From CBDAQD01 sp965275905 (GTDB lineage Bacteria > Pseudomonadota > Alphaproteobacteria > Rhizobiales > JAJFHC01), in contig CBDHYJ010000045.1 in assembly GCA_965275905.1 (NCBI GenBank), positions 1 through 64,000 on the forward strand: a stretch of 64,000 nt of DNA, given 5' to 3'. Shown in pieces: positions 6,345-14,669 of the stretch; the stretch's first letter is position 1; the number at the start of each line of letters is the position of its first letter. The translations under genes were made by a program, and so were the position numbers. Below the pieces are notes generated by a model. The model was not told where the DNA came from. It searched no databases and saw nothing but the letters and a program-made list of their open reading frames with translations.

Positions 6345-9113
6345 CTACTCCGCGGCTTCCAACTGTCCGGTCGGCACGATGCGCGCGGCGCAGTACTTGA
6401 ACTCCGGGATCTTGCCGAACGGATCGAGCGCGGCATTGGTGAGGAGATTCGCCGACGCTTCAACGAAGGCGAACGGAATGAACACCACGCCGTCCGGAAC
6501 AGCCGTATCGGCGCGCACCTTCAGCTCGATGACGCCGCGCCGGGTTTCGACGCGCACAATGTCCCCGGCCGAGATGCCCAGCGCCCTGATCTGAGCCGGC
6601 GACAGGCTGGCCGTTGCTTCCGGCTCGATTGCATCGAGGTTGCTGGCCCGTCTGGTCATGGCGCCGGTATGCCAGTGTTCGAGCTGACGCCCGGTCGTTA
6701 GGATCATCGGGAATTCATCGTCCGGCCGTTCGTCCGGTGGAATGATGTCGGCCGGCACGAACTTGCCGAGCGTCGACTCGGTCGGGAAACCGTCGACAAA
6801 CACGATGTCGTCGCCGGGCACGTCCGGTGCCGAGCACGGATATGTCACGGCACTTTCGCGGTCCAGACGCTCCCACGTGATGTTGTCGAGCGACGGCATG
6901 GCGAGCTTCATTTCCGCGAACACGTCGCTCGGATGCTGGTAGTTCCAGTCGAGACCCAGGCGCTTTGCAATTTCCTGCGTCGTCCACCAGTCGGGACGTG
7001 CGTCGCCCGGTGCGTTCAGCGCCTTGCGGCCGATCTGGACCTGCCGGTTGGTGTTGGTCACGGTGCCGTCCTTTTCCGGCCACGCCGTCGCCGGCAGGAT
7101 CACGTCCGCGTACATGGCCGTCTCGGTCAGAAAAATGTCCTGGACCACGAGATGTTCGAGCTTGGCCAGCGCCGCACGGGCATGACTTACATCCGGATCC
7201 GACATTGCCGGATTCTCACCCAGAATGTACATGCCCCGGATCTCGTCATTGTGGATCGACTCGACGATCTCGACCACGGTGAGACCCGGATTCGGATCCA
7301 GCTCGGTCTTCCAGAGGTCCTCGAGTTTGGTCCGCACCGCGTCGTTACCCGTCTTCATGTAGTCCGGGAAAACCATCGGGATAAGTCCGGCATCAGATGC
7401 GCCCTGGACGTTGTTCTGGCCGCGCAGCGGATGCAGGCCCGTCCCCTTGCGGCCGACCTGACCGGTCATGAGGGCAAGCGAAATCAGGCAACGGGCATTG
7501 TCGGTGCCATGGACGTGCTGGCTGACGCCCATGCCCCAGAAGATGATGGCGGCTTCGGCCTTGGCATAGGTACGTGCAACCGTGCGCAGCACGTCCGCTT
7601 CAATGCCGCAGATTTCGGACATGGCCTCGGGCGTGAACTGCGACAGGTGCGCCTTGAGCTTGTCGAATCCGTCGGTGTGGGCCTGGACGTACTGCTCGTC
7701 GTAAAGGCCTTCCTCGACAATCACGTTCATCATGGCATTGAGCATGGACACGTCGCCGCCGGGCTTGAACTGCAGCATGTGCGTGGCGTGACGCTTCAAA
7801 CCGTGGCCGCGCGGATCCATGACGATCAGCTTCGCCCCGCGTTTGGCGGCCTGCTTGAAATAGGTGGCGGCAACCGGATGGTTCGACGTCGGGTTGGCGC
7901 CGATAACGATGATGACATCGGAGTCGTTCACGGCCGTGAACGGCGCGCTGACGGCGCCGGAGCCAACCGTTTCCATGAGCGCAGCCACCGACGAGGCGTG
8001 GCACAGGCGCGTGCAATGGTCGACATTGTTTGTCCCGAAGCCGGCACGGACCAGTTTCTGGAACAGGTAGGCTTCCTCGTTCGAGCATTTCGCCGAACCG
8101 AAGCCGGCGAGTCCCTTGCCACCATGCTCATCGCGGATTGCCTTGAGGCCTCCGGCAGCAAGATCCAGTGCCTCTTCCCATGTCGCCTCGCGGAAATGGG
8201 TGTAGGGATTGGTCGGGTCGAGATCCGGATCAGGTCCCTTGGGCATGCCCTCCTTCCGGATCAGCGGCACGGTCAGGCGTTCCGGGTTGTTGATGTAGTC
8301 GAAGCCGAAACGGCCCTTGACGCACAGCCTGTTCTCGTTGGCGGGCCCGCCGGCACCTTCCACATAGGCGATCTTGTCATCCTTGATCTTGTAGGTGATC
8401 TGGCAGCCGACACCGCAGTAGGGGCAAACGCTCTGGACCTCACGGTCGACTTCGCGGCTGCCGACCCCGTTTTCATCGACAATACTGGACGGCATGAGCG
8501 CGCCGGTCGGGCAGGCCTGAACGCATTCGCCACAAGCCACGCAGGTGCTGTTGCCCATCGGATCGTCGAAATCGAAAACGATCTTCGAGTGACTGCCGCG
8601 GCCTGCCATGCCGATGACGTCATTGACCTGGACCTCGCGGCAGGCGCGGACGCAGAGGTTGCAGTGAATGCAGGCATCGAGATTGACCGCCATCGCCGGA
8701 TGGGACATGTCGGCTTCGGGCGCGACGCGCGTGGGAAATCGGCTGGACTCGACATTCTGTGCATCGGCCCAATGCCACAGCGTGCTGGTCTGGTCGTGGG
8801 CGTCCTCGCGCGCCGGCTGGTCGGCGACCAGCAGTTCCATGACCATTTTGCGTGCTGTGAACGCGCGATCGGACTGGCTTTTGACCACCATGCCCTCGGC
8901 CGGTTTGCGGATGCAGGATGCCGCCAGCACACGCTCGCCTTCGATTTCGACCATACAGGCCCGGCAGTTCCCGTCGCCCCGGTATCCGGCAGTATCGCGG
9001 TAGCAAAGATGCGGAATGTCGGTTCCGGCCCGCTTCGCCACCTGCCAGATGGTCTCGTCAGGGCCCGCTTCGACTTCCGTGCCGTCGAGGGTGAACTTGA
9101 TGTTGTCACTCAT
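6345..9113 (-). CDS. fdsA: NAD-dependent formate dehydrogenase, catalytic alpha subunit FdsA
   Basis: FdsA oxidises formate to CO2 at a bis-MGD molybdenum (or tungsten) site. The 922-residue protein has an N-terminal [2Fe-2S] domain (Cys 37, 50, 53, 67), two ferredoxin-type [4Fe-4S] sets (Cys 148, 151, 154, 158 and 191, 194, 197, 201), the proximal [4Fe-4S] set (Cys 230, 233, 237, 264) and the catalytic motif H-C-T-R-L-C-H-A-S-S-V with the Mo-ligand cysteine at about 371, not selenocysteine. The C-terminal molydopterin-dinucleotide domain includes L-T-T-G-R-Q-L-E-H-W-H-T-G-A-M-T-R-R. The start is 85 bases after the stop of the electron-transfer subunit gene, on the same strand. No FdsD-type small gene follows. 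Confidence 0.96.
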   Translation of the reverse strand: MSDNIKFTLDGTEVEAGPDETIWQVAKRAGTDIPHLCYRDTAGYRGDGNCRACMVEIEGERVLAASCIRKPAEGMVVKSQSDRAFTARKMVMELLVADQPAREDAHDQTSTLWHWADAQNVESSRFPTRVAPEADMSHPAMAVNLDACIHCNLCVRACREVQVNDVIGMAGRGSHSKIVFDFDDPMGNSTCVACGECVQACPTGALMPSSIVDENGVGSREVDREVQSVCPYCGVGCQITYKIKDDKIAYVEGAGGPANENRLCVKGRFGFDYINNPERLTVPLIRKEGMPKGPDPDLDPTNPYTHFREATWEEALDLAAGGLKAIRDEHGGKGLAGFGSAKCSNEEAYLFQKLVRAGFGTNNVDHCTRLCHASSVAALMETVGSGAVSAPFTAVNDSDVIIVIGANPTSNHPVAATYFKQAAKRGAKLIVMDPRGHGLKRHATHMLQFKPGGDVSMLNAMMNVIVEEGLYDEQYVQAHTDGFDKLKAHLSQFTPEAMSEICGIEADVLRTVARTYAKAEAAIIFWGMGVSQHVHGTDNARCLISLALMTGQVGRKGTGLHPLRGQNNVQGASDAGLIPMVFPDYMKTGNDAVRTKLEDLWKTELDPNPGLTVVEIVESIHNDEIRGMYILGENPAMSDPDVSHARAALAKLEHLVVQDIFLTETAMYADVILPATAWPEKDGTVTNTNRQVQIGRKALNAPGDARPDWWTTQEIAKRLGLDWNYQHPSDVFAEMKLAMPSLDNITWERLDRESAVTYPCSAPDVPGDDIVFVDGFPTESTLGKFVPADIIPPDERPDDEFPMILTTGRQLEHWHTGAMTRRASNLDAIEPEATASLSPAQIRALGISAGDIVRVETRRGVIELKVRADTAVPDGVVFIPFAFVEASANLLTNAALDPFGKIPEFKYCAARIVPTGQLEAAE

Positions 9114-9198
9114 GGGCTGATGCTCCGCAAAACGTGTCCACGTGCCGTGTCATGGCTGTTGCCGGGGTCGGATCGAACCGTCCCGGATCAATATGGCG

Positions 9199-10917
9199 TT
9201 ACAGTTCGTCCCGGAAATACTTGAACACCGAATTCATTGGGTTCGGGGCCGCCTGGCCCAGGCCGCAGATCGAGGCATCCATCATCGCCGTGGCCAGTTC
9301 GGACAGCAGGTCCTCGTCCCACCTGTCCTCGCTCATCAGCTTGACGGCCTTCTCGCAGCCGACCCGGCACGGCGTGCACTGGCCGCAGCTTTCGTCCTCG
9401 AAGAACTTGAGCAGGTTGAGCGCCGCCGCCTTGATACTGTCCTGTTCCGAGAGGATGACGACCGCGTGCGAACCGACAAGACATCCGTATTTCTCAAGCG
9501 TTCCGAAATCGAGCGGCAGGTTGTCCATGGAAGCCGGCAATATGCCGCCTGAAGCCCCTCCCGGCAGGTACCCCTTGAACGTGTGACCATCCGCCATGCC
9601 GCCACAGTAGTCGTCGATCAGTTCGCGGACCGTCACCCCGGCAGGCGTCAGCTTGACCCCCGGCTCCCGGACCCGTCCCGAGACCGAATAGGATCGCAGA
9701 CCCTTGTGGCCGTCCTTGCCCTGATCGGCAAACCAGGCGGCACCTTTGGCCAGGATCTCCGGGATCCAGTAGACCGTCTCGACGTTGTGAACGAGCGTTG
9801 GCCGGTTGAAGACGCCGACCTGCGCGACATAGGGCGGACGGTGGCGCGGCAGACCGCGCTTGCCTTCGATGCTCTCGATCATCGCGGATTCTTCACCGCA
9901 GATGTAAGCGCCCGCCCCGCGTCGCAGTTCGACCTGACCGGGTCTAATGACGCCAGCGCTCTCAAGCGCGGCGAGCTCGTCGGCGAGAATTTTCAGCACC
10001 GCCGGATATTCGTCGCGCATGTAGATGAAGATCGTTTCCGCATCGACACCCCAGGCCGCGACAAGCATGCCCTCGAGGAACTGATGCGGACGGGACTCCA
10101 GATAGTACCGGTCCTTGAATGTGCCCGGCTCGCCCTCGTCCCCGTTGATGCACATGTAGCGCGGCCCGCCGCCGGCCCGGACGAATTCCCATTTCTTGCC
10201 GGACGGGAAGCCGGCACCGCCGAGACCCCGCAGGCCCGCCTCCCCAAGCGTTGCAATGACGGAGTCCGGTGTGTGTTCTCCGGCCCGGCAGGCTTTCAGA
10301 ACCTCGTACCCACCTTCGGACACGTAGGCGTCGAAACCCTGATACTCCGGAACCACCGGGCCAAGCTTGCGGTCCGCCGCGGTTCTCAGGAGGGTCTCTT
10401 CATCGGCGTGATCGATATGATTGTGCCCGACGACCGCGACCGGCGCGGTACTGCAGCGTCCCATGCACGGTGCATGCACGACCCGCACGTCTGACGGTGC
10501 CGAACTCTTGAGATTCGCCAGCAGATCCTGCGCGCCCATCATTTCGCAGGTCAGGCTGTCGCACACCCTGATCGTGACTTCCGCCGGGGCGTCCTCGCCT
10601 TCGCGGACCACATCGAAGTGATGGTAGAACGTGGCGACCTCGTAGACTTCCGCCTGCGCAAGACGCATTTCGTCGGCAAGCGCCGCAAGATGGGCCGCGC
10701 TCAGCGAGCCGTGACGATCCTGGATGAGATGAAGAAACTCGATGAGATGATCCCGGCGGCGCGGGCGGTCTCCAAGCAGCGCACGAACCTCGTCGATGGC
10801 ATCCGCATTGACTTGCCGGCCCTTGGGAAACGCGCGCGCACGGCCCCGCCGGCCGCTGCCGTCCTGTCGTCCGGGCCGATCGACTTTGATCAACGTCCGC
10901 GTTCCCGGTCCACTCAT
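9199..10917 (-). CDS. fdsB: Formate dehydrogenase NAD-reducing subunit, fused FdsG-FdsB
   Basis: This 572-residue protein joins a NuoE-like domain (FdsG) and a NuoF-like domain (FdsB). The NuoE part carries the [2Fe-2S] ligands C119-x4-C124 and C151-x3-C155. The NuoF part has the FMN/NADH site G-L-G-G-A-G-F-P-S-G-K-K-W, N-G-D-E-G-E-P-G-T-F-K-D-R and the [4Fe-4S] ligands C511, C514, C517 and C551. It takes electrons from FdsA and reduces NAD+. I chose ATG 10917, preceded by AAGGGATC, over the upstream frame to 10968. In R. capsulatus fdsG and fdsB are separate genes; fusion is known in the Fdh1 type of methylotrophs. It is the first gene of the fds operon, divergent from tusA. Confidence 0.94.
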   Translation of the reverse strand: MSGPGTRTLIKVDRPGRQDGSGRRGRARAFPKGRQVNADAIDEVRALLGDRPRRRDHLIEFLHLIQDRHGSLSAAHLAALADEMRLAQAEVYEVATFYHHFDVVREGEDAPAEVTIRVCDSLTCEMMGAQDLLANLKSSAPSDVRVVHAPCMGRCSTAPVAVVGHNHIDHADEETLLRTAADRKLGPVVPEYQGFDAYVSEGGYEVLKACRAGEHTPDSVIATLGEAGLRGLGGAGFPSGKKWEFVRAGGGPRYMCINGDEGEPGTFKDRYYLESRPHQFLEGMLVAAWGVDAETIFIYMRDEYPAVLKILADELAALESAGVIRPGQVELRRGAGAYICGEESAMIESIEGKRGLPRHRPPYVAQVGVFNRPTLVHNVETVYWIPEILAKGAAWFADQGKDGHKGLRSYSVSGRVREPGVKLTPAGVTVRELIDDYCGGMADGHTFKGYLPGGASGGILPASMDNLPLDFGTLEKYGCLVGSHAVVILSEQDSIKAAALNLLKFFEDESCGQCTPCRVGCEKAVKLMSEDRWDEDLLSELATAMMDASICGLGQAAPNPMNSVFKYFRDEL

Positions 10918-11103
10918 GCCCTGATCCCTTGCTCGAAATTTTCCGTGTCTGACGAGTTTCCGGTTCACCCGGCCTCAAAAGCGACGTAAACATCGCCTGA
11001 CTGCCGGTTTTTCAGCCTTCCGCAAACGTCATTTCGCTGCCAAAACCGCCATCGCAGACACTAAAAGTCCGCAAAATCCCTTCGCGAACCTCTATGTGGT
11101 ATA

Positions 11104-11113
11104 TGGTATACCA
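11104..11113. promoter_or_regulatory. Palindrome TGGTATACCA overlapping the tusA start
   Basis: The 10-base perfect palindrome TGGTATACCA ends on the A of the tusA ATG. A second TGGTATA copy lies 8 bases upstream (11096-11102). TGG-N4-CCA fits the general half-site pattern of GntR/FadR-type operators, and a repressor here would block initiation of tusA. Because the gap of 195 bases to fdsB is divergent, it could influence both genes. No GntR gene is in the window, so the regulator is unknown. Confidence 0.35.
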
Positions 11114-11343
11114 TGACTGAATCCAACGAATTTCTCGATCTCAAGGGCCTGCTTTGCCCGCTTCCCGTCCTCAAGGCGCGCAAGAAGCTGCAGTCCATGG
11201 CACCCGGCAGTGTCCTGCGCATCGAAGCGACCGATCCCGCGTCCGTCATTGACGTGCCTCATTATTGCAGCGAATCCGGCAACGAGTTGCTCAACCAGAA
11301 CGAAACGGACGGTATCTACGTCTACGAAATCCGGAAAGTCTGA
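11113..11343 (+). CDS. tusA: TusA family sulfurtransferase
   Basis: TusA-like proteins carry a persulfide on a single conserved cysteine and pass sulfur to tRNA thiolation, molybdenum cofactor or sulfur oxidation pathways. The 76-residue protein has the family core L-D-L-K-G-L-L-C-P-L-P-V-L-K-A-R-K-K-L (active Cys about residue 16) and the P-A-S-V-I-D-V-P region. Length is normal. It is divergent from the formate dehydrogenase operon, for whose cofactor sulfuration (through FdhD) it could in principle supply sulfur; that is inference. The next gene starts 2 bases after its stop, so the two are probably co-transcribed. Confidence 0.92.
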   Translation: MTESNEFLDLKGLLCPLPVLKARKKLQSMAPGSVLRIEATDPASVIDVPHYCSESGNELLNQNETDGIYVYEIRKV

Positions 11344-11345
11344 CC

Positions 11346-12203
11346 ATGAATGAAGTCGGCAAATTGACTCTTGTGGCCCTGCGCCGGCCGGAAGCCGCCT
11401 TCGTCGATGCCAGCCGTATCGACGACGAATGGCAACCGCTCGGCTATCACGCACCTCCCGACTTCGCGGGCGCGATCGAAGAATTCGATCAATTCGAAGC
11501 CTGCCTGGAAGAGTCAGGAGCGGAGATCATTCACCTGCCGGATGACGACTCCCTGACGCTCGACAGTCTTTATGTCCGCGACGCCCTGATCGTCACACCG
11601 CACGGCATCGTCCTCGCCGGCATGGGCAAGCCCGCCCGCCAGCGCGAGCCCGCGGTCAATGCGGAGTTCCTCGAAGGCAGAGGCTTGACCGTCGCCGGCC
11701 GGATCGAGGCGCCCGGAATGGTCGAAGGCGGCGATCTTGTCTGGATCGACGGCCAGACACTCCTTGCTGGGCACACCTACAGGACCAACCCGGAAGGCAT
11801 TGCCCAACTGCAGCGAATCCTGCGCGACGGCGTCACCGTCCACAGCTTCCAGATGCCGCACTACAAGGGTCGGGATGATGTCTTTCACCTGATGTCGGTG
11901 CTGAGCCCGATCGATACGGATCTGGCGCTGGTCTATCCGCCGCTCGCTCCGGTGGCGCTGATGGAATTTCTCGAGAGCCGGGGAATCCGTCCGGTCATCG
12001 TGCCCGACGCGGAATTCGAGTCCATGGGCTGCAACGTTCTGGCGACCGGCCCCCGCCGATGCGTGATGGTGTCGGGCAATCCGGAAACAGAACGCCGCCT
12101 CAGATCAGCCGGCGCCGATGTGCGCGTCATCGAAGCCGCCGAGATCTGCCGCAAGGGCGAAGGCGGCCCGACCTGCCTGACCCGGCCTTTAGCCCGCGGC
12201 TAG
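11346..12203 (+). CDS. Dimethylarginine dimethylaminohydrolase (DDAH)-like amidinohydrolase
   Basis: The 285-residue protein belongs to the pentein (guanidino-group modifying) superfamily. It has the early L-R-R-P-E-A motif, F-x-x-D, V-R-D-A-L-I-V-T, the M-V-E-G-G-D segment, catalytic His 181 in D-V-F-H-L-M-S and the nucleophile Cys 277 in G-G-P-T-C-L-T-R-P-L close to the C-terminus. DDAH enzymes cleave methylarginines to citrulline and methylamines. ATG 11346 is used; the open frame extends upstream but overlaps tusA. The 3' end overlaps the convergent ArsC-like gene by 15 bases. An arginine deiminase-like activity cannot be excluded. Confidence 0.85.
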   Translation: MNEVGKLTLVALRRPEAAFVDASRIDDEWQPLGYHAPPDFAGAIEEFDQFEACLEESGAEIIHLPDDDSLTLDSLYVRDALIVTPHGIVLAGMGKPARQREPAVNAEFLEGRGLTVAGRIEAPGMVEGGDLVWIDGQTLLAGHTYRTNPEGIAQLQRILRDGVTVHSFQMPHYKGRDDVFHLMSVLSPIDTDLALVYPPLAPVALMEFLESRGIRPVIVPDAEFESMGCNVLATGPRRCVMVSGNPETERRLRSAGADVRVIEAAEICRKGEGGPTCLTRPLARG

Positions 12204-12536
12204 CTGCTCCCGGACCCGGTCGTCGAAACCAACAAGAACGCTCGATCCGGTGACGAAGACCGGCCGCTTGATCAGCGCGGGGTGCTGCGCCATCAGCGCC
12301 ACTGCACCGTTACTGTCGGCCACGGCTTTTTCCGCTTCGTCCAGGCCGCGCCAGGTCGTGCCGCGCCTGTTGAGCAGGGTTTCCCAGCCGGCGGCGTCAG
12401 CCCACGTCGCAATCTCTTCAGCACTGAGGCCGTCGGCCCTGACGTCGAGAAATCTGTGCTCAATTCCGTTGTCGTCCAGCCAGCGCCGGGCCTTGCGGCA
12501 GGTATCGCAGTTCTTGAGGCCGTAAACCGTAAGCAT
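12189..12536 (-). CDS. ArsC/Spx family reductase-like protein (YffB type)
   Basis: The 115-residue protein starts M-L-T-V-Y-G-L-K-N-C-D-T-C-R-K-A-R-R-W-L, the thioredoxin-fold start of the ArsC/Spx family, here with a C-x-x-C pair (Cys 10 and 13). Further family features are H-R-F-L-D-V-R, L-N-R-R-G-T-T-W-R and I-K-R-P-V-F-V-T. This is the YffB-like branch, whose members are probably glutathione-dependent thiol reductases; there is no neighbouring arsenic gene to support a role in arsenate resistance. It overlaps the 3' end of the DDAH gene convergently and follows the CobW gene by 23 bases. Confidence 0.88.
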   Translation of the reverse strand: MLTVYGLKNCDTCRKARRWLDDNGIEHRFLDVRADGLSAEEIATWADAAGWETLLNRRGTTWRGLDEAEKAVADSNGAVALMAQHPALIKRPVFVTGSSVLVGFDDRVREQLAAG

Positions 12537-12559
12537 GTCCGGTGAATCGCTCCTTCAAA

Positions 12560-13705
12560 TCAAGATCCGGTCAGACCGCGGTCGGGATTGAGAGACAGCG
12601 TCGTGTCCTCCTTGAATGCCGCGGCCGTACTTTCCGCCGTTCTGGTCTCGGCGAATGCCTTGACCAGCCCCTCCAGATGCGATTGGGGGATGTCGCGCGT
12701 GATGAACACGATCCGCGTCCGACGGTCGTCGTCGGGCCAGCTGTCCAGTCTCACTGGCGGGTGGAACACATGTTGAACCGCATGGACCACGACCGGGCGA
12801 TCCGGCTCGTCCTCCAGCTTGACGATGCCCTTCATCCGCAGCATGTCCGCGCCGAAATTGGCACGCAGCAGTTCCATGAAGAGATTGAACGAACCGACAT
12901 GCATGGCGCCATCATTCACCACGCAAAAGGCCGAGATGTGGTCGTCATGCCGGTTGACGTCATGGTGATGGTGGTGGTCGTGATGCTCGGCGTCCGCCGC
13001 ATAGGCTTCTTCATTGAGCCATCGTGCAACGTCGGGCGATTTCTTCGCCGGATCCCAGAGGCCGGCATCGAACAGGACACTGGCCTCCGCTTCGCCTTTC
13101 GCTGACTCCAGCACGGCCGCCGCCGGATTCAGGGCGGCGAGCCTTGCCTTCAGGCGGGCAATGGTCTCGGGATCGCCGTCCGGCATGTCCGTCTTGCTGA
13201 GGACGAGCCTGTCTGCGACCGCTGCCTGCTTGACCGATTCCACATGTGCATCGAGCGTCGCCAGGCCGTTGATCGCATCGACGACCGTCACGATGCTGTC
13301 CAGTCTGTATCGCAGGACGAGATAGGGATGGCTCATCACAGTGTGAAGGATCGGCGCCGGATCAGCCAGGCCCGTCGTCTCGATCACGATCCGGTCGAAC
13401 GGCTTGATCGCACCGTCATCGCGCCGCTGCAGCAGATCCTCAAGCGTGCTGATCAGATCGCCGCGGATCGTGCAGCAGAGACAACCGCTCGACAGTTCCA
13501 TGATGTCTTCATCCGCCGTCTCGACCAGCAGGTGATCGAGGCCCACTTCGCCGAATTCGTTAATGATGACGGCAGCATCCGCCATTGCCGGATCGGCCAG
13601 CAGCCTGTTGAGCAGCGTTGTTTTGCCGCTGCCCAGAAAGCCGGTCAAGACCGACACCGGGATCGGAACTGGTATTTCCTGCTCAGCGACTTGGGTCATC
13701 TTCAA
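12560..13705 (-). CDS. CobW/COG0523 family metal-related GTPase
   Basis: The 381-residue protein has Walker A G-F-L-G-S-G-K-T-T-L, the metal-binding G-C-L-C-C motif, E-T-T-G-L-A-D-P (Walker B region) and S-K-T-D as the guanine-specificity motif. A histidine-rich stretch, E-H-H-D-H-H-H-H-H-D with four more His/Asp, lies at about residues 238-255, and the CobW C-terminal domain follows. COG0523 proteins are GTP-dependent metal chaperones, most often for zinc or cobalt. ATG 13699 (M-T-Q-V) is an alternative start. The gene overlaps the end of the EamA exporter gene by about 23 bases. The metal is not determined by sequence. Confidence 0.92.
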   Translation of the reverse strand: MKMTQVAEQEIPVPIPVSVLTGFLGSGKTTLLNRLLADPAMADAAVIINEFGEVGLDHLLVETADEDIMELSSGCLCCTIRGDLISTLEDLLQRRDDGAIKPFDRIVIETTGLADPAPILHTVMSHPYLVLRYRLDSIVTVVDAINGLATLDAHVESVKQAAVADRLVLSKTDMPDGDPETIARLKARLAALNPAAAVLESAKGEAEASVLFDAGLWDPAKKSPDVARWLNEEAYAADAEHHDHHHHHDVNRHDDHISAFCVVNDGAMHVGSFNLFMELLRANFGADMLRMKGIVKLEDEPDRPVVVHAVQHVFHPPVRLDSWPDDDRRTRIVFITRDIPQSHLEGLVKAFAETRTAESTAAAFKEDTTLSLNPDRGLTGS

Positions 13706-14621
13706 TTACTCCTTCGGCACTGGCATCGCCGGTCGCGATCCTGCCCGAGAGCACGAGTGCGCCGACGACGACAGCCGCACCGAGATACTGGTTGGCGGAC
13801 AGCCGTTCCCCCACCAGTATGCCCGCGGCGGCGATCGTGACAACAGGTTCGATGTTGTAGAACGGCGTCAGGCGCGACACCGGCGCGAACCGAACCGCGT
13901 TGAACATGCCAAGATAACCACAGACATAGAGCAGACCGAGGCCGATCAACGGCAAGATCGCGGCGTCCACCGCAGGACGGGATGACGGGTCGAGCCATGC
14001 GCCCCCGCGCCCGAAGTGCCACGCCACGGCAAGCATGACGGGCATGCCGACAACATGTATGAGGAACGCGCTGGCGGTCTCGTCGACCGTACCCGAAAGA
14101 CGCCTTGCGCAGAAGAAAATGGTGGTCGCCGAACACACCGCACCAACGGCGAGAGCGATGCCGCGCCAGTCCAGCGTCCCGAGAGACGGGCCGATCGAAA
14201 TGACGACGCCTGCAAACGCGAGCAGCGCAACGCACAGCCTGGCGGCTCCGATGCGATCACCCTCCAGCAAGGGAGAAAGCAGCAGGACCACCAGTGGAAA
14301 CGTGTAGAGGATCGTCACCGACAGGCCGACGGGAATGAACGCCACAGATGACAGATAGCAGAGGCTCATGGAAACGGTGGCCATCGTTATCCCGGCAAAG
14401 GGCAGCCCCTTGCCGCGCCCCACCTTGATCGGCTTGCGCAAAGCAGCGATGGCAATGCCGGTTATCAGGATCAGTGCCGCCGAACGGGCAAACACGGATT
14501 CCACTGGAACGATCCCGAGCCGGTCGAGGTAGGCCGTCAGTGGCGGGTTGAGCCCGAAACTCGATGCCGAGAACAACGCAAGCCCGATACCGGTTGCAAG
14601 CGGACGGGTATTTTCGGTCAT
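13683..14621 (-). CDS. EamA/DMT family transporter
   Basis: A 312-residue polytopic membrane protein with ten hydrophobic segments arranged as two EamA repeats, the pattern of the drug/metabolite transporter superfamily. The first helix is L-A-T-G-I-G-L-A-L-F-S-A-S-S-F-G-L-N and the second repeat begins near D-W-R-G-I-A-L-A-V-G-A. Members export amino acids, nucleosides or other metabolites from the cytoplasm. The substrate cannot be inferred. It overlaps the downstream CobW gene, implying coupled expression; upstream is the convergent-free 3' end of the D,D-carboxypeptidase gene on the same strand, 48 bases away. Confidence 0.9.
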   Translation of the reverse strand: MTENTRPLATGIGLALFSASSFGLNPPLTAYLDRLGIVPVESVFARSAALILITGIAIAALRKPIKVGRGKGLPFAGITMATVSMSLCYLSSVAFIPVGLSVTILYTFPLVVLLLSPLLEGDRIGAARLCVALLAFAGVVISIGPSLGTLDWRGIALAVGAVCSATTIFFCARRLSGTVDETASAFLIHVVGMPVMLAVAWHFGRGGAWLDPSSRPAVDAAILPLIGLGLLYVCGYLGMFNAVRFAPVSRLTPFYNIEPVVTIAAAGILVGERLSANQYLGAAVVVGALVLSGRIATGDASAEGVIEDDPSR

Positions 14622-14669
14622 GTCATGAGTTGAACAGCGCGCGGTCGCCCTGTCTATGCCGCGACGCCG

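Noticed and set aside
8000..8010. Selenocysteine or other recoding at the formate dehydrogenase active site
   Set aside because: The catalytic motif R-L-C-H-A-S-S-V has a cysteine codon and no in-frame TGA.
6933..9224. Long plus-strand open frame of 763 codons opposite fdsA
   Set aside because: It is the complement of a clear formate dehydrogenase gene; its translation is rich in Arg, His and Gly and resembles no family.
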